The notes under the pieces are model-generated. The model was not told the DNA's origin, made no database searches, and was given only the letters and a program-made list of their open reading frames with translations. Shown piece by piece: positions 32,678 to 40,391 of a DNA stretch of 50,633 bases. This DNA is from Deltaproteobacteria bacterium (GTDB lineage: Bacteria; Desulfobacterota; Desulfarculia; Adiutricales; Adiutricaceae). Location: NCBI GenBank assembly GCA_031257535.1, contig JAIROO010000281.1:1-50633 (forward strand), given 5' to 3'. A program made the translations under genes and the position numbers. The first letter of the stretch is position 1. Every line of letters begins with the position of its first letter.

Positions 32678-33640
32678 TTAGTCTAAGCGGACAAAATTTT
32701 CGTTTAAAAAGGTTAAAACGTCGCTGGCCATGAGAGCCACGCGAATTTCGCGGGACCCATATCGCTCCATGGAGATAATGGCCGAAAGACCAATGACTCG
32801 CCCCTGACGGTCGACAAGAGGCCCCCCGCGATACCGACGCTGAGTTTCGGCGTTATGGCCAATTATAGCTGGAGTCAAATTATAAGAGATAGACCCAATC
32901 CGACCTTGGGAGCTAACTGGCTCGGGCCTGGCCCCTTTCGGAAACCTTAAGTCTGGATATCCCAAAGCCATGACCCGGTCGTAAACGTTGGCCTCCCCAA
33001 ATAAAGGCAAGCCCTTAATGGGGGGCTCGGGGAGATCGACTTTTTCTATTTTTAAAAGAGCGTAATCCCGTAAAGACTCGGGCCGGCTTAAGGCTAAGAC
33101 GCGGGCCTGAACTTCTCTAGTCAAAGGGCCACCCGAGACCAAGATCGCCCCTTTGGGTCCTAAGCCGTCGACGATGCGGCGATTGGTTAAGATGGTGTCG
33201 CGATTAACGAAAAAGCCCGCCCCAGAGGATAAAAAACTTTGACCTTTTAAGTCAACCCCCTTAGACATGACTAAAACCAGGAAGTTGGCTATGGCCAAAT
33301 AAGCCGTCCGCTGGAGCTTACTCGGGGGAATCGAGGCCGAGCCGGGGGGGCCGATAAAAAAAGGCTCGCCGTCTTTTGGGGTTGGCAAAGAGCAAATGTC
33401 CCCATCAGCGGGAGCCTGATACTGGTTCTGGCTGTTTTTGAGGTTCTCAATATTAGTCGTTTGAATATTATTACTGTCTATTTTAGCGACTTGAGATCTA
33501 TATAGTATTATATTATAGTATTGATAATATAAAAACCAAAAAATAACCCCAACTAGAACTAAACCTAAAAAAAATCCAGAACCATAACTACGTTTTACAG
33601 GTAATAGACTAGTAGGAGCGGCCTTTTGGGCTAAACTCAT
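32678..33640 (-). CDS. Membrane-anchored trypsin-like pseudoprotease, copy 2
   Basis: Paralog of the protease at 16017 with the same plan: short cytoplasmic tail, membrane helix (about residues 21-41, FFLGLVLVGVIFWFLYYQYY), the shared VAKIDSNNIQTTNIENLKNS segment and a trypsin-like domain from about 110, but without the long low-complexity linker. The catalytic triad is broken: His is replaced by Arg155 (LTNRRIV where copy 1 has LTNRHVV), and Ser by Arg271 (YRGGPL where copy 1 has NSGGPL). Only Asp192 (RDYALLKI) remains. The fold-defining GYPDLR, SSQGRIGSIS and GRVIGL stretches are kept and the frame is intact, so it is probably a selected non-catalytic binding protein and not a decaying gene. 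The srfA copy 2 follows. Confidence 0.75.
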   Translation of the reverse strand: MSLAQKAAPTSLLPVKRSYGSGFFLGLVLVGVIFWFLYYQYYNIILYRSQVAKIDSNNIQTTNIENLKNSQNQYQAPADGDICSLPTPKDGEPFFIGPPGSASIPPSKLQRTAYLAIANFLVLVMSKGVDLKGQSFLSSGAGFFVNRDTILTNRRIVDGLGPKGAILVSGGPLTREVQARVLALSRPESLRDYALLKIEKVDLPEPPIKGLPLFGEANVYDRVMALGYPDLRFPKGARPEPVSSQGRIGSISYNLTPAIIGHNAETQRRYRGGPLVDRQGRVIGLSAIISMERYGSREIRVALMASDVLTFLNENFVRLD

Positions 33641-33768
33641 ATAATAGATTATCCAGGGTTTAATAAAAATTGGCCAAAAAATAGGCCTTTAAAGCGTCTC
33701 TAAAGGCCATAATGGCCAAAAGAGACGCTAAGGCTTATAGGCGTAAATAGCTAACCAAGAGTGGCTTT

Positions 33769-34566
33769 TTAGTTCCGGTAATTCTCTCGCGTTAAGGCCG
33801 AACTAGCTAGCATGTCATGGAATTTCGTGGTCGTGGCTACCTCTGTGGCGATAGTCCGGGCCGTCTGGACTTGGCTGGCCTTCTTCTTGGAGAGGTTACT
33901 GATCAGGGCGGTGGAGGCCCGATCTGGCCGTTCCCGTTCCATGGCGATGACTTGGTCGTAGGTGTTAGCGGCCGTGGTCGCGCCTTCAGAGTAATTGTTG
34001 AGGATGGTGATGGCGTCGTTGGTCCCGTCTTGGATTTCCTTTAAGCGCTCGGTCATCTCGGCCTCAGGAATCCGACCGGCCTTATAGTTTTTGGTCAAGG
34101 CGGCGTACTGTTTTTTGTAGCAACCATTAGTGATCTTGGCCGCGGCCACGGCTTGCTTCATGTTGCCAATGTCCATGTCCATGGCCTGCACGTAAGTTCT
34201 AAAACGCTCGGCTTGATCCATAGCCTGGACCTCGCTGGAAATAAGGTAACCTAAACCAGCTCCCGTCAAAGCCCCGCCAACGGCCCCTTTAACCACGTCG
34301 GCCCGGTTGCCGCCGGAGGAGGTGTAAGCGATAGCCGCCCCAGTAATAGCCCCAAAAATAGCCCCCGCGGCCGTGGCTTGATTAACTTTTTTCGCGGCTT
34401 CCCGTAAATCGTTAATGGGGCGATAACATTCGGGGTAATGCTTAACGACCACGGTTTGTTTGCCTAATTTTTGCCCAGCGCAGCCAGTGACTAAAGAAGT
34501 CAGGACCGCGAGGCCAACGACAAAAGCCAGTTGATTTTTCGCGACAGCGAGAATTTTGGCGATCAT
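33769..34566 (-). CDS. Glycine-zipper lipoprotein of the srf locus
   Basis: I chose the ATG at 34566, with AGGAG nine bases upstream. The longer frame from 34731 runs through the end of the neighbouring gene and lacks a ribosome site. The product (265 aa) begins MIAKILAVAKNQLAFVVGLA and has a lipobox LVTGC (Cys29). Residues about 58-105 form a glycine zipper (AGAIFGAITGAAIAYTSSGG, then VVKGAVGGALTGAGLGYLIS), a helical hairpin that can insert in or span a membrane. The remainder is helical and probably oligomeric. Two Cys (PECYRP, NGCYKK) may pair. It sits between SrfA copies 3 and 2. A lipid-anchored, membrane-spanning zipper protein fits an outer-membrane or channel role, which is inference. 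Confidence 0.65.
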   Translation of the reverse strand: MIAKILAVAKNQLAFVVGLAVLTSLVTGCAGQKLGKQTVVVKHYPECYRPINDLREAAKKVNQATAAGAIFGAITGAAIAYTSSGGNRADVVKGAVGGALTGAGLGYLISSEVQAMDQAERFRTYVQAMDMDIGNMKQAVAAAKITNGCYKKQYAALTKNYKAGRIPEAEMTERLKEIQDGTNDAITILNNYSEGATTAANTYDQVIAMERERPDRASTALISNLSKKKASQVQTARTIATEVATTTKFHDMLASSALTRENYRN

Positions 34567-34625
34567 CTTTGTTCTCCTAAAAACAAAGTAAAAATAAAAA
34601 AAACATATAAATTTATAAAAAACGG

Positions 34626-35828
34626 CTAATCGTTGGGACGCTTTAAAAACTCCACTGGAAAAACCGCGGTCAGATCGCCCGCTTGGGTCAAATCGCACTT
34701 GGCCGAAGAGCCGTCGGGGGAGGGAGCGCACTTAATCTCGAACTGGGGAAAAGCCCCCTCGTCGTCGCAAGCCAACTCTTCGCTGGCCTTTAAAGTTAAA
34801 AACGCCGCCCGATAAGTGACCTCAGCTTCGGCCTGGCAAGGCGTTGACCCAAAGGGGCTAGCTTTTAAGTTAGCTTTTTGAGAGTTTTTTTGGTAACAGA
34901 AGCCAAAAGTTGTCTTTTGCCCATCAAAAGCGTTTAAAAAACTAGTTTTGGTTTCCCAACAACCATCCAGATAAGAGAAATTATTAGCCAAAACATCTTT
35001 TTGCGAAAAAATCAGGCAATTACTTTTCTGGTTTTTAAAATCGTCTTTAAGCTTAGTGACGACCTGCCGCGTCTCGGCTAAATAATTTTCATTTTCGTCA
35101 AAAAGCTGGCCATTAAGTTTCGGGGTCACGGCCAAAATTTTCACGGCCGTAAAAACCCGGCGGTCTAAGACGTAAATCAAGGCTAAAGCCAATACCAGGC
35201 CAACCAAAGCCCCGAAAAACGTTTTTTTGGCGAAAGAGCGCCAATTAAAAGGCTCGTAGACGATTTTTGGCGGCTTGGCTTTCGGCTCTTTGGGAGCTTT
35301 AACTTTCTTCGGGGGGGGCGCCTCCCCCGCGACAATAGGCGGTGGATCCGCTTTGAGCGATTCAGAAAGCTGGTTGTCCAAAATTGGGAGGCTGACTAAG
35401 GTTTTTAGGCCCCAGCCAACCACGACGACTTTTTCGCCCACAAAGTAATATTCGCGGGCCTCGGGATATTGTAAAAGCCTGGCCAAGAGCTGACCGTTTT
35501 TCTTTATTTTTAAATTATCCGCGCTTAAACATTTTTGAGATAATTTTTGGATAAAATTATTAAAATCGTCGAGATTGGCCAGGGCTAAAGCCAATTTGTC
35601 CGGGTCCACGCTTTTTAAAGGGACCACCTCGCCCTCTAAATTAGAAAACCAGTTAATCCGATCGCTTTCCAGGTTTTTGACGGGTTCAGCCAAAACCACG
35701 GCCGAATCAGGCGAATTATCCAAAATTAAAGAACTTAAAACTATATAATTAGAAATAATTTCAATATTATTAACGTCAGAAATCTGGCTCTGGCTTAAAC
35801 TTGAGCTATGGATTATCCGATTAGGCAT
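34626..35828 (-). CDS. SrfA-like bitopic membrane protein, copy 3 (divergent)
   Basis: Third SrfA-like paralog, 400 residues. The N-terminal domain is recognisable but more divergent (MPNRIIHSSSLSQSQISDVN; INWFSNLEGEVVPL; GEKVVVVGWGL). A Lys/Pro-rich linker (about 170-195) leads to a membrane helix (about 207-228, FFGALVGLVLALALIYVLDR), a helical stalk, and the periplasmic domain starting FSYLDGCWETKTS (about residue 283) with Cys placed much as in the other copies (FCY, PCQ, ACD, KCA, KCD). Leu, Ile and Asn codons in its first 60 residues are more AT-rich than in copies 1 and 2. It lies second in the locus, 49 bp after the WG-repeat gene. Confidence 0.7.
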   Translation of the reverse strand: MPNRIIHSSSLSQSQISDVNNIEIISNYIVLSSLILDNSPDSAVVLAEPVKNLESDRINWFSNLEGEVVPLKSVDPDKLALALANLDDFNNFIQKLSQKCLSADNLKIKKNGQLLARLLQYPEAREYYFVGEKVVVVGWGLKTLVSLPILDNQLSESLKADPPPIVAGEAPPPKKVKAPKEPKAKPPKIVYEPFNWRSFAKKTFFGALVGLVLALALIYVLDRRVFTAVKILAVTPKLNGQLFDENENYLAETRQVVTKLKDDFKNQKSNCLIFSQKDVLANNFSYLDGCWETKTSFLNAFDGQKTTFGFCYQKNSQKANLKASPFGSTPCQAEAEVTYRAAFLTLKASEELACDDEGAFPQFEIKCAPSPDGSSAKCDLTQAGDLTAVFPVEFLKRPND

Positions 35829-35877
35829 TAAGCTAATAGTTCCTTAAATGGCTAGAAAAATTTGAGGGCGTAAACGC

Positions 35878-37521
35878 CTAATTAGCCTTAGGGCCGCTTA
35901 TAATGGGCCAGATTATTTGACCAGCCCCATTTTTAACTACATATATATTATTTTCTATATCAGTATAAGCTATAAAATTAATTTGTTCATCAATTAAAGC
36001 GTATTTTCCCTGGTATTTGACGGGCATCATGCCACTTTTATGTAAATCACCTATTTCATCAAACTTTGGCGTAACTTTCCATTGCCCCTTAGAGTCAATT
36101 AAGCCCCAAAAACCTTGGTATTTTACCCATAATTTCTGGGTTTGGCCAGACTCGCGATAATCGTCAAATATGGGCGGATAGGCCAAACTGCCATTGACCC
36201 GAAAAATAGCGTATTTAGAGCCTTTTTTGGCCACCACCAGTTGAGTCTTCGGCAAAATGGTCAGGCTTAAATAGGCGGCTTCGATTAAGTAGGCCCCTTT
36301 GGCGTTGATGAGGCCCCAGAGGCCATTGGCTTTAACCGCCGCGATCCCGGGCTCGTAAAAAAGTCCCCCGGCCTCAAACTTAAAAGGGGTCGCGGCCTGG
36401 CCTTTCGGGTCAATATAGCCGTAACGGCCATTCTTTTTGACTAAAGCTAAACCGTAATCGGCGAAAGGGCCGGTTTCCTCAAAAGGCCCATGGATAAATT
36501 TACCCTTGGCGTCGCAATAACCTTTCCATCTTTGTCTAGAAGGCGGGTCGCAGCCGCATTCGTCTTTAATTAAGACAATCTCGACGCAAGGGGCTAAAGG
36601 GTAACTCGCTTCGTTTAAATGCGCCCAGATTTCCGGTAAGGTTAAAGCCCGGGGCGAACTCCTCGGGCTAAGAGGATAGATCAGGCCTCGAGCATTGTCG
36701 TTCTTTTGCCAAATTTCCTTTTTCTTTTTATTATAGGTCAGTTTTAAAGTCGATAAAGGCACGATGTACTGACCTTTTATGTCTATAACGCCAATTTGAT
36801 CGTCTATTTGGACGATAAAAAAGTCTAAATTATCATCCACTTGAGTTAAAACGTCAAATTCTGGCGCGATAATAATTTTACCATTTAGATCAGCCAGACC
36901 TAATTTTTTATTCTGGTTTATCTTAATTAAGTTCCGGCTTTTGTCCTCGTATTTAGCTCCTAAGGTCAAATCCGCGTAAGCCGGGGCGAGGAGCCAACCG
37001 TCCTTGGCCGATACTAAACCCATCTGGTCAAGGTACTTGGCCGCGAAAGCCTTTTGGCTTAAGAAAAAAAGGCGTGAAAAGCGCGGGGCGAGAAGCCATT
37101 GGCCGGTCTCGTCTAAAGCCCCCCAAAAGTCGCCCACCTTGGCCGTTACGGCGTATTCCCCATCTATCTCCAAAACCTGGGCTTCGGTAAAACCGGGGCG
37201 AGCGAACCAGGCCCCATTAGAATCGACCAAACCCACGCCGCCGTTTAAGTCAGTGACCGTAGCCAAACCATTTGAGCTAAAATTAGCGGCTTTCGCGAAA
37301 ATTGGCGGGATAACGATATTACCTTTAACGTCAATAAAACCCCACAAATCGTCAAATTGGAAAATATGCAGGTCTTGGCCGCCGCCCGTAAAGCCGCGAC
37401 CTGGCCCGGCCATGTCTTTAACCGCCGGGACCAAGAAAAATTGTTCGGCCAGTAAGGGATTGATCCAACTTATAGATATAAAAAATGAACAAACAATAAA
37501 CATCAAAGTTAATTGTTTCAT
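35878..37521 (-). CDS. Secreted WG-repeat protein, first gene of the srf locus
   Basis: A 547-residue exported protein built of WG (KWG) repeats. Residues 1-25 form a signal peptide ending LLAEQ. At least nine repeats of the pattern (W/Y/L)G-(F/L/Y)-(I/V)-(D/N)-x-x-G follow, for example LWGFIDVKGNIVIPP, RYGYIDPKGQAAT, LWGLINAKGAYLI and FWGLIDSKGQWKV. A Cys-rich insert lies at about residues 310-340 (PCVEIVLIKDECGCDPP). Such repeats form beta-rich binding surfaces. Enzymatic activity is not expected. It is the most upstream minus-strand gene of the locus, so the promoter for the following genes probably lies in 37522-38160. Its codons are more AT-rich than those of srfB/srfC. Confidence 0.75.
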   Translation of the reverse strand: MKQLTLMFIVCSFFISISWINPLLAEQFFLVPAVKDMAGPGRGFTGGGQDLHIFQFDDLWGFIDVKGNIVIPPIFAKAANFSSNGLATVTDLNGGVGLVDSNGAWFARPGFTEAQVLEIDGEYAVTAKVGDFWGALDETGQWLLAPRFSRLFFLSQKAFAAKYLDQMGLVSAKDGWLLAPAYADLTLGAKYEDKSRNLIKINQNKKLGLADLNGKIIIAPEFDVLTQVDDNLDFFIVQIDDQIGVIDIKGQYIVPLSTLKLTYNKKKKEIWQKNDNARGLIYPLSPRSSPRALTLPEIWAHLNEASYPLAPCVEIVLIKDECGCDPPSRQRWKGYCDAKGKFIHGPFEETGPFADYGLALVKKNGRYGYIDPKGQAATPFKFEAGGLFYEPGIAAVKANGLWGLINAKGAYLIEAAYLSLTILPKTQLVVAKKGSKYAIFRVNGSLAYPPIFDDYRESGQTQKLWVKYQGFWGLIDSKGQWKVTPKFDEIGDLHKSGMMPVKYQGKYALIDEQINFIAYTDIENNIYVVKNGAGQIIWPIISGPKAN

Positions 37522-38160
37522 AAAATCACAATATTTTAATCAAAACAGATTTTTGTAAAAAAAGACTTGGCGCGGCGGCGCGACTTTTTACAAAATTAGC
37601 GGATAATTAAAAAAAACAATTTAGGCGTCGACTTGACCAATAAAAATAGCAAAACTTTAGCCAAACGTCAACTAAATATTGACCTCGCGATCTTGATTTA
37701 AAAACCTCAAAAAAGGCCAATTGAGGCTATTGTCTTAAATTGTCCAGCTCTTGGGGAAGACCTATGTGCTGAAATTGGAGCTTAGGCTAATTTTTTTAAA
37801 GATACAAAAAAAACAACATAGTTAATATAATAATAATATGATCCAAATACTTTTTATAAAATTTCTAAATCAATCTTTTAATAACAAATATTTATACTTT
37901 ATTTAATATATTAGCATAAAAAATGATTTTTGGCTAAAGCCTTCGGAAAAAGGCCTTTTTTTCCCCCGCGACTTGTGAAATAATTGAAAAGCTGTCTTTT
38001 AGTCTTTTGACCCTGGCCTTTTTGTCGTTAGAAAATAATTAGCCGCTAAAAAAATTCGTTCTGGGGGGGGGAAACTTCTGGTCCCGCCGCCAATCTCTCG
38101 ATCTCTTGTCTATAAAAGGCTAATTAAGTCTTTTAACATATATTTATAAAAGAGAAAAAT
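37522..38160. other. Divergent AT-rich intergenic region
   Basis: No gene is visible in these 639 bases, which separate the divergently read srf locus and psd-kdsB, so promoters for both should lie here. The stretch 37790-37925 is extremely AT-rich. A weak plus-strand terminator-like hairpin (GCCTT/AAGGC, then seven T) lies at 37939-37962. An eight-G run occurs at 38063-38070. I could not pick a convincing -35/-10 pair. Confidence 0.5.
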
Positions 38161-38844
38161 ATGCTTGACGATTATTTTAAAGACAAAATTCCTGAGTTTA
38201 ATATTAACAACTCCCTTTTCGTGGCTCGGCCGGGTTTACCCTTTATTTTAGGCCTGGTTTTGGCCTGTTTGATCGCCTTTTTCTTCGACTGGAATTGCCT
38301 TTTAGTCATCTTTTTTCTCTTATTGCTCTTCACCGTGGCCTTTTTTCGGGATCCAAGGCGCGACCCGCCGCCAATAGGCTTTGGCCTTTCGCCGGCCGAC
38401 GGCCAAATCATTCGCGTCGACCGGGGGGCGACCTGCCCTATTACTCTCGCCAAAACCATCAAAGTCAGCGTTTTCATGAACGTTTTTAACGTCCACGTGA
38501 ATAGGGTCCCTTGCGACGCTCGCTTGGAAGGGCAAATGTATTTCGCGGGCAAGTTTTTTAACGCCAGCTTCGACAAATCCAGCACTCAAAACGAACGCAA
38601 CGCCTTAATTTTAAACGACGACCAAAATCGCCAGATCGTCATGATCCAGATCGCCGGCCTCATCGCCCGACGGATCGTCAGCTGGGTCAAACCTGGCCAG
38701 AGTCTGACCCGGGGCCAGCGCTTTGGCCTTATTCGTTTTGGCTCGAGAGTGGATCTTTATCTGCCGCCGGAGGCCGAGATTATGGTCGGCTTAGGCCAGA
38801 AAGTTTACGCTGGCTGGTCGCCCATTTGGCGCTTTCCCAATTAG
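38161..38844 (+). CDS. psd: Phosphatidylserine decarboxylase proenzyme (short form)
   Basis: Makes phosphatidylethanolamine by decarboxylating phosphatidylserine at the inner membrane. After an N-terminal membrane hairpin (about residues 26-62) come the family motifs FFRDPRRDPP, SPADGQI, VFMNVFNVHVNRVPCDA and, near the end, RFGSRVDLYLP. Cleavage before Ser195 in FGSR (the LGST equivalent) would give the pyruvoyl cofactor on the small subunit. The length of 227 aa matches the compact Psd group that usually lies near pssA; here no pssA is adjacent and kdsB follows after 62 bp. An AAAGAGAAAAAT stretch precedes the ATG. Confidence 0.85.
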   Translation: MLDDYFKDKIPEFNINNSLFVARPGLPFILGLVLACLIAFFFDWNCLLVIFFLLLLFTVAFFRDPRRDPPPIGFGLSPADGQIIRVDRGATCPITLAKTIKVSVFMNVFNVHVNRVPCDARLEGQMYFAGKFFNASFDKSSTQNERNALILNDDQNRQIVMIQIAGLIARRIVSWVKPGQSLTRGQRFGLIRFGSRVDLYLPPEAEIMVGLGQKVYAGWSPIWRFPN

Positions 38845-38906
38845 CCCATGGCCATTTGTTTAGATATTAACGCTTTTTTGTTCTTTTTTTCTTAGAGTAA
38901 CTATTA

Positions 38907-39671
38907 ATGAGTAGCTCCGAGTCGACTAAAAACGCGAAAGAGACTAAATTAGTGGGCGTAATTCCCGCTCGCTGGGCCTCCAGCCGTTTTCCCGGCAAAC
39001 CCTTAGCCTTAATCGCCGGCCAAACCATGATTGAAAGGGTCTACGCCCGGGCCAAAAAAGCTCCTTTAACCGAAGTCTACGTGGCCACCGACGACCAGCG
39101 AATCTTTAAGGCCGTGACCGCGGCCGGGGGCCAGGCTTTAATGACCGCCCAAAGCCACGCCAGCGGGACCGACCGCTTAGCCGAGGCCGCGAGCTTGTTA
39201 AATTTAGCCGACGACGACGTCGTGGTTAACGTTCAAGGAGATTTACCCTTACTGGATCCTGATTACGTCGGCCAAATAGCCAACTCCCTTTTAACCTCAA
39301 AACACTCAGTAACGACCATCGCCGTGCCCTTTGACGACCTTAAAGACGTCCTTAATCCCAATCACGTCAAAGTGGTTTTTGACTCCCAAGGCCGGGCCTT
39401 ATATTTTTCCCGAGCCCCCATCCCCTTTACCCGCGACGGCGAGGGGACCCTTTACTACAAACACGTGGGCCTTTACGCTTATCGGGTTAAGTTTCTTCGC
39501 CAATTTTTAAGCTGGCCGCGCGGCCTTTTAGAGGCGGCCGAAAATTTAGAGCAGCTAAGGATCTTAGAAAAGGGCTTTTCCATTCTAGTTAAAGTCGGCC
39601 AGGGCCCCTCCCCAGAAATTGACGTCCCCGAAGACGTGGCCACGGTCGAGGCGATTTTAAAAAATCAATAA
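38907..39671 (+). CDS. kdsB: CMP-Kdo synthetase (3-deoxy-manno-octulosonate cytidylyltransferase)
   Basis: Activates Kdo with CTP for lipid A glycosylation in the cytoplasm. The nucleotide-binding start VGVIPARWASSRFPGKPLAL (about residues 16-35), TDDQRI, SGTDRLAEA and NVQGDLPLLDP (the metal/CTP site) are all present, as are YFSRAPIPF and HVGLYAYR. Length of 254 aa is normal, with a short Ser/Lys-rich N-terminal addition. It shares the psd transcript and is closed by the strong hairpin at 39703-39753. It supplies substrate for WaaA, encoded at 47784. Confidence 0.92.
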   Translation: MSSSESTKNAKETKLVGVIPARWASSRFPGKPLALIAGQTMIERVYARAKKAPLTEVYVATDDQRIFKAVTAAGGQALMTAQSHASGTDRLAEAASLLNLADDDVVVNVQGDLPLLDPDYVGQIANSLLTSKHSVTTIAVPFDDLKDVLNPNHVKVVFDSQGRALYFSRAPIPFTRDGEGTLYYKHVGLYAYRVKFLRQFLSWPRGLLEAAENLEQLRILEKGFSILVKVGQGPSPEIDVPEDVATVEAILKNQ

Positions 39672-39702
39672 AACCTAAAAAAAAATTAAGTCGATAAAAA
39701 AA

Positions 39703-39753
39703 AGCCGACCAAATCGCTAAAAAATTAAGCGAACTGGTCGGCTAAGTTTTTTT
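39703..39753. terminator. Bidirectional terminator between kdsB and the acetate transporter
   Basis: AGCCGACC (39703-39710) pairs with GGTCGGCT (39736-39743) around a long loop with an inner CGCT/AGCG stem. T-tract follows on the plus strand (39747-39753) and an A-tract precedes, giving a T-tract on the minus strand. It serves both convergent genes. Confidence 0.8.
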
Positions 39754-39827
39754 GGCTTAGTTATTGGCTTTTAGGCCAAAAGACAATTTTCCGCCGTCAA
39801 AACAAAGAAACGAAAAAAGGCTAGCGA

Positions 39828-40391
39828 TTAATAAGGCAAAATCTTTTTGCCCGCCGTTTCGTCCAAAACAATGGCCGTGCCTAAATAGAAAGCCGAGCCG
39901 CCGCAAACGATGCCTAAATACCCAGCGAAAGTCAAGATAGCCGGGGATTGGGTGAAATAAAACGCCGAAAGCGACCAGAACACAATGACTAAAGTGACAA
40001 AAACAAATGATAAAATCCGGCCGCCTTTAAAAATACACAAAAGCAACAGGAAGGCGTAAATTCCCCAAAGGCCAATCCAGATTCCTAAAACATTAAGATT
40101 GGCGGTTTTGAAAGCGTCAACCGCGGGGAAAATAGCGGGCAAGAGGTAAATGCCAAAAAGGGAAAGCCAAAACGCCCCAAACGCCGTAAAAGCCGCGCAA
40201 CCAAAGGTATTACCGCGGAAAAACTCCATAATCCCGGCAAAGGTCTGGGCGATACCGCCTAAGAAAAAGGCCATCGCGAAAATAGCCGCTTCCGCGGGAA
40301 TTAACCCCGCGTTGGCGAAGCTTAACAAAACGGTGGTCAAACCAAAACTGATCAGCCCAAGCGGCGTTGGGTTAGCTAACTTTGAATCCAT
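39828..40391 (-). CDS. Acetate/succinate transporter, GPR1/FUN34/YaaH (SatP) family
   Basis: Six-helix inner-membrane protein for uptake of acetate or related short acids. The ATG at 40391 has GGGAG in good position. An upstream in-frame start at 40562 would add 57 residues absent from the family. The family signature NPTPLGLISFG is at residues about 7-17, followed by six hydrophobic segments, the second ending FRGNTFGCAAF. At 187 residues it has the standard length. It is a single-gene unit ended by the bidirectional terminator at 39703-39753. Substrate choice within the family cannot be told from sequence. Confidence 0.85.
   Translation of the reverse strand: MDSKLANPTPLGLISFGLTTVLLSFANAGLIPAEAAIFAMAFFLGGIAQTFAGIMEFFRGNTFGCAAFTAFGAFWLSLFGIYLLPAIFPAVDAFKTANLNVLGIWIGLWGIYAFLLLLCIFKGGRILSFVFVTLVIVFWSLSAFYFTQSPAILTFAGYLGIVCGGSAFYLGTAIVLDETAGKKILPY

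Noticed and set aside
34567..34731. Longer N-terminus for the glycine-zipper lipoprotein
   Set aside because: Runs back through the end of the SrfA copy 3 gene, has no ribosome site and would bury the lipoprotein signal. The ATG at 34566 has AGGAG.
14554..35828. SrfA as surfactin synthetase
   Set aside because: The name clash is accidental: no condensation, adenylation or carrier domains are present. The proteins are small bitopic SrfABC-type proteins.
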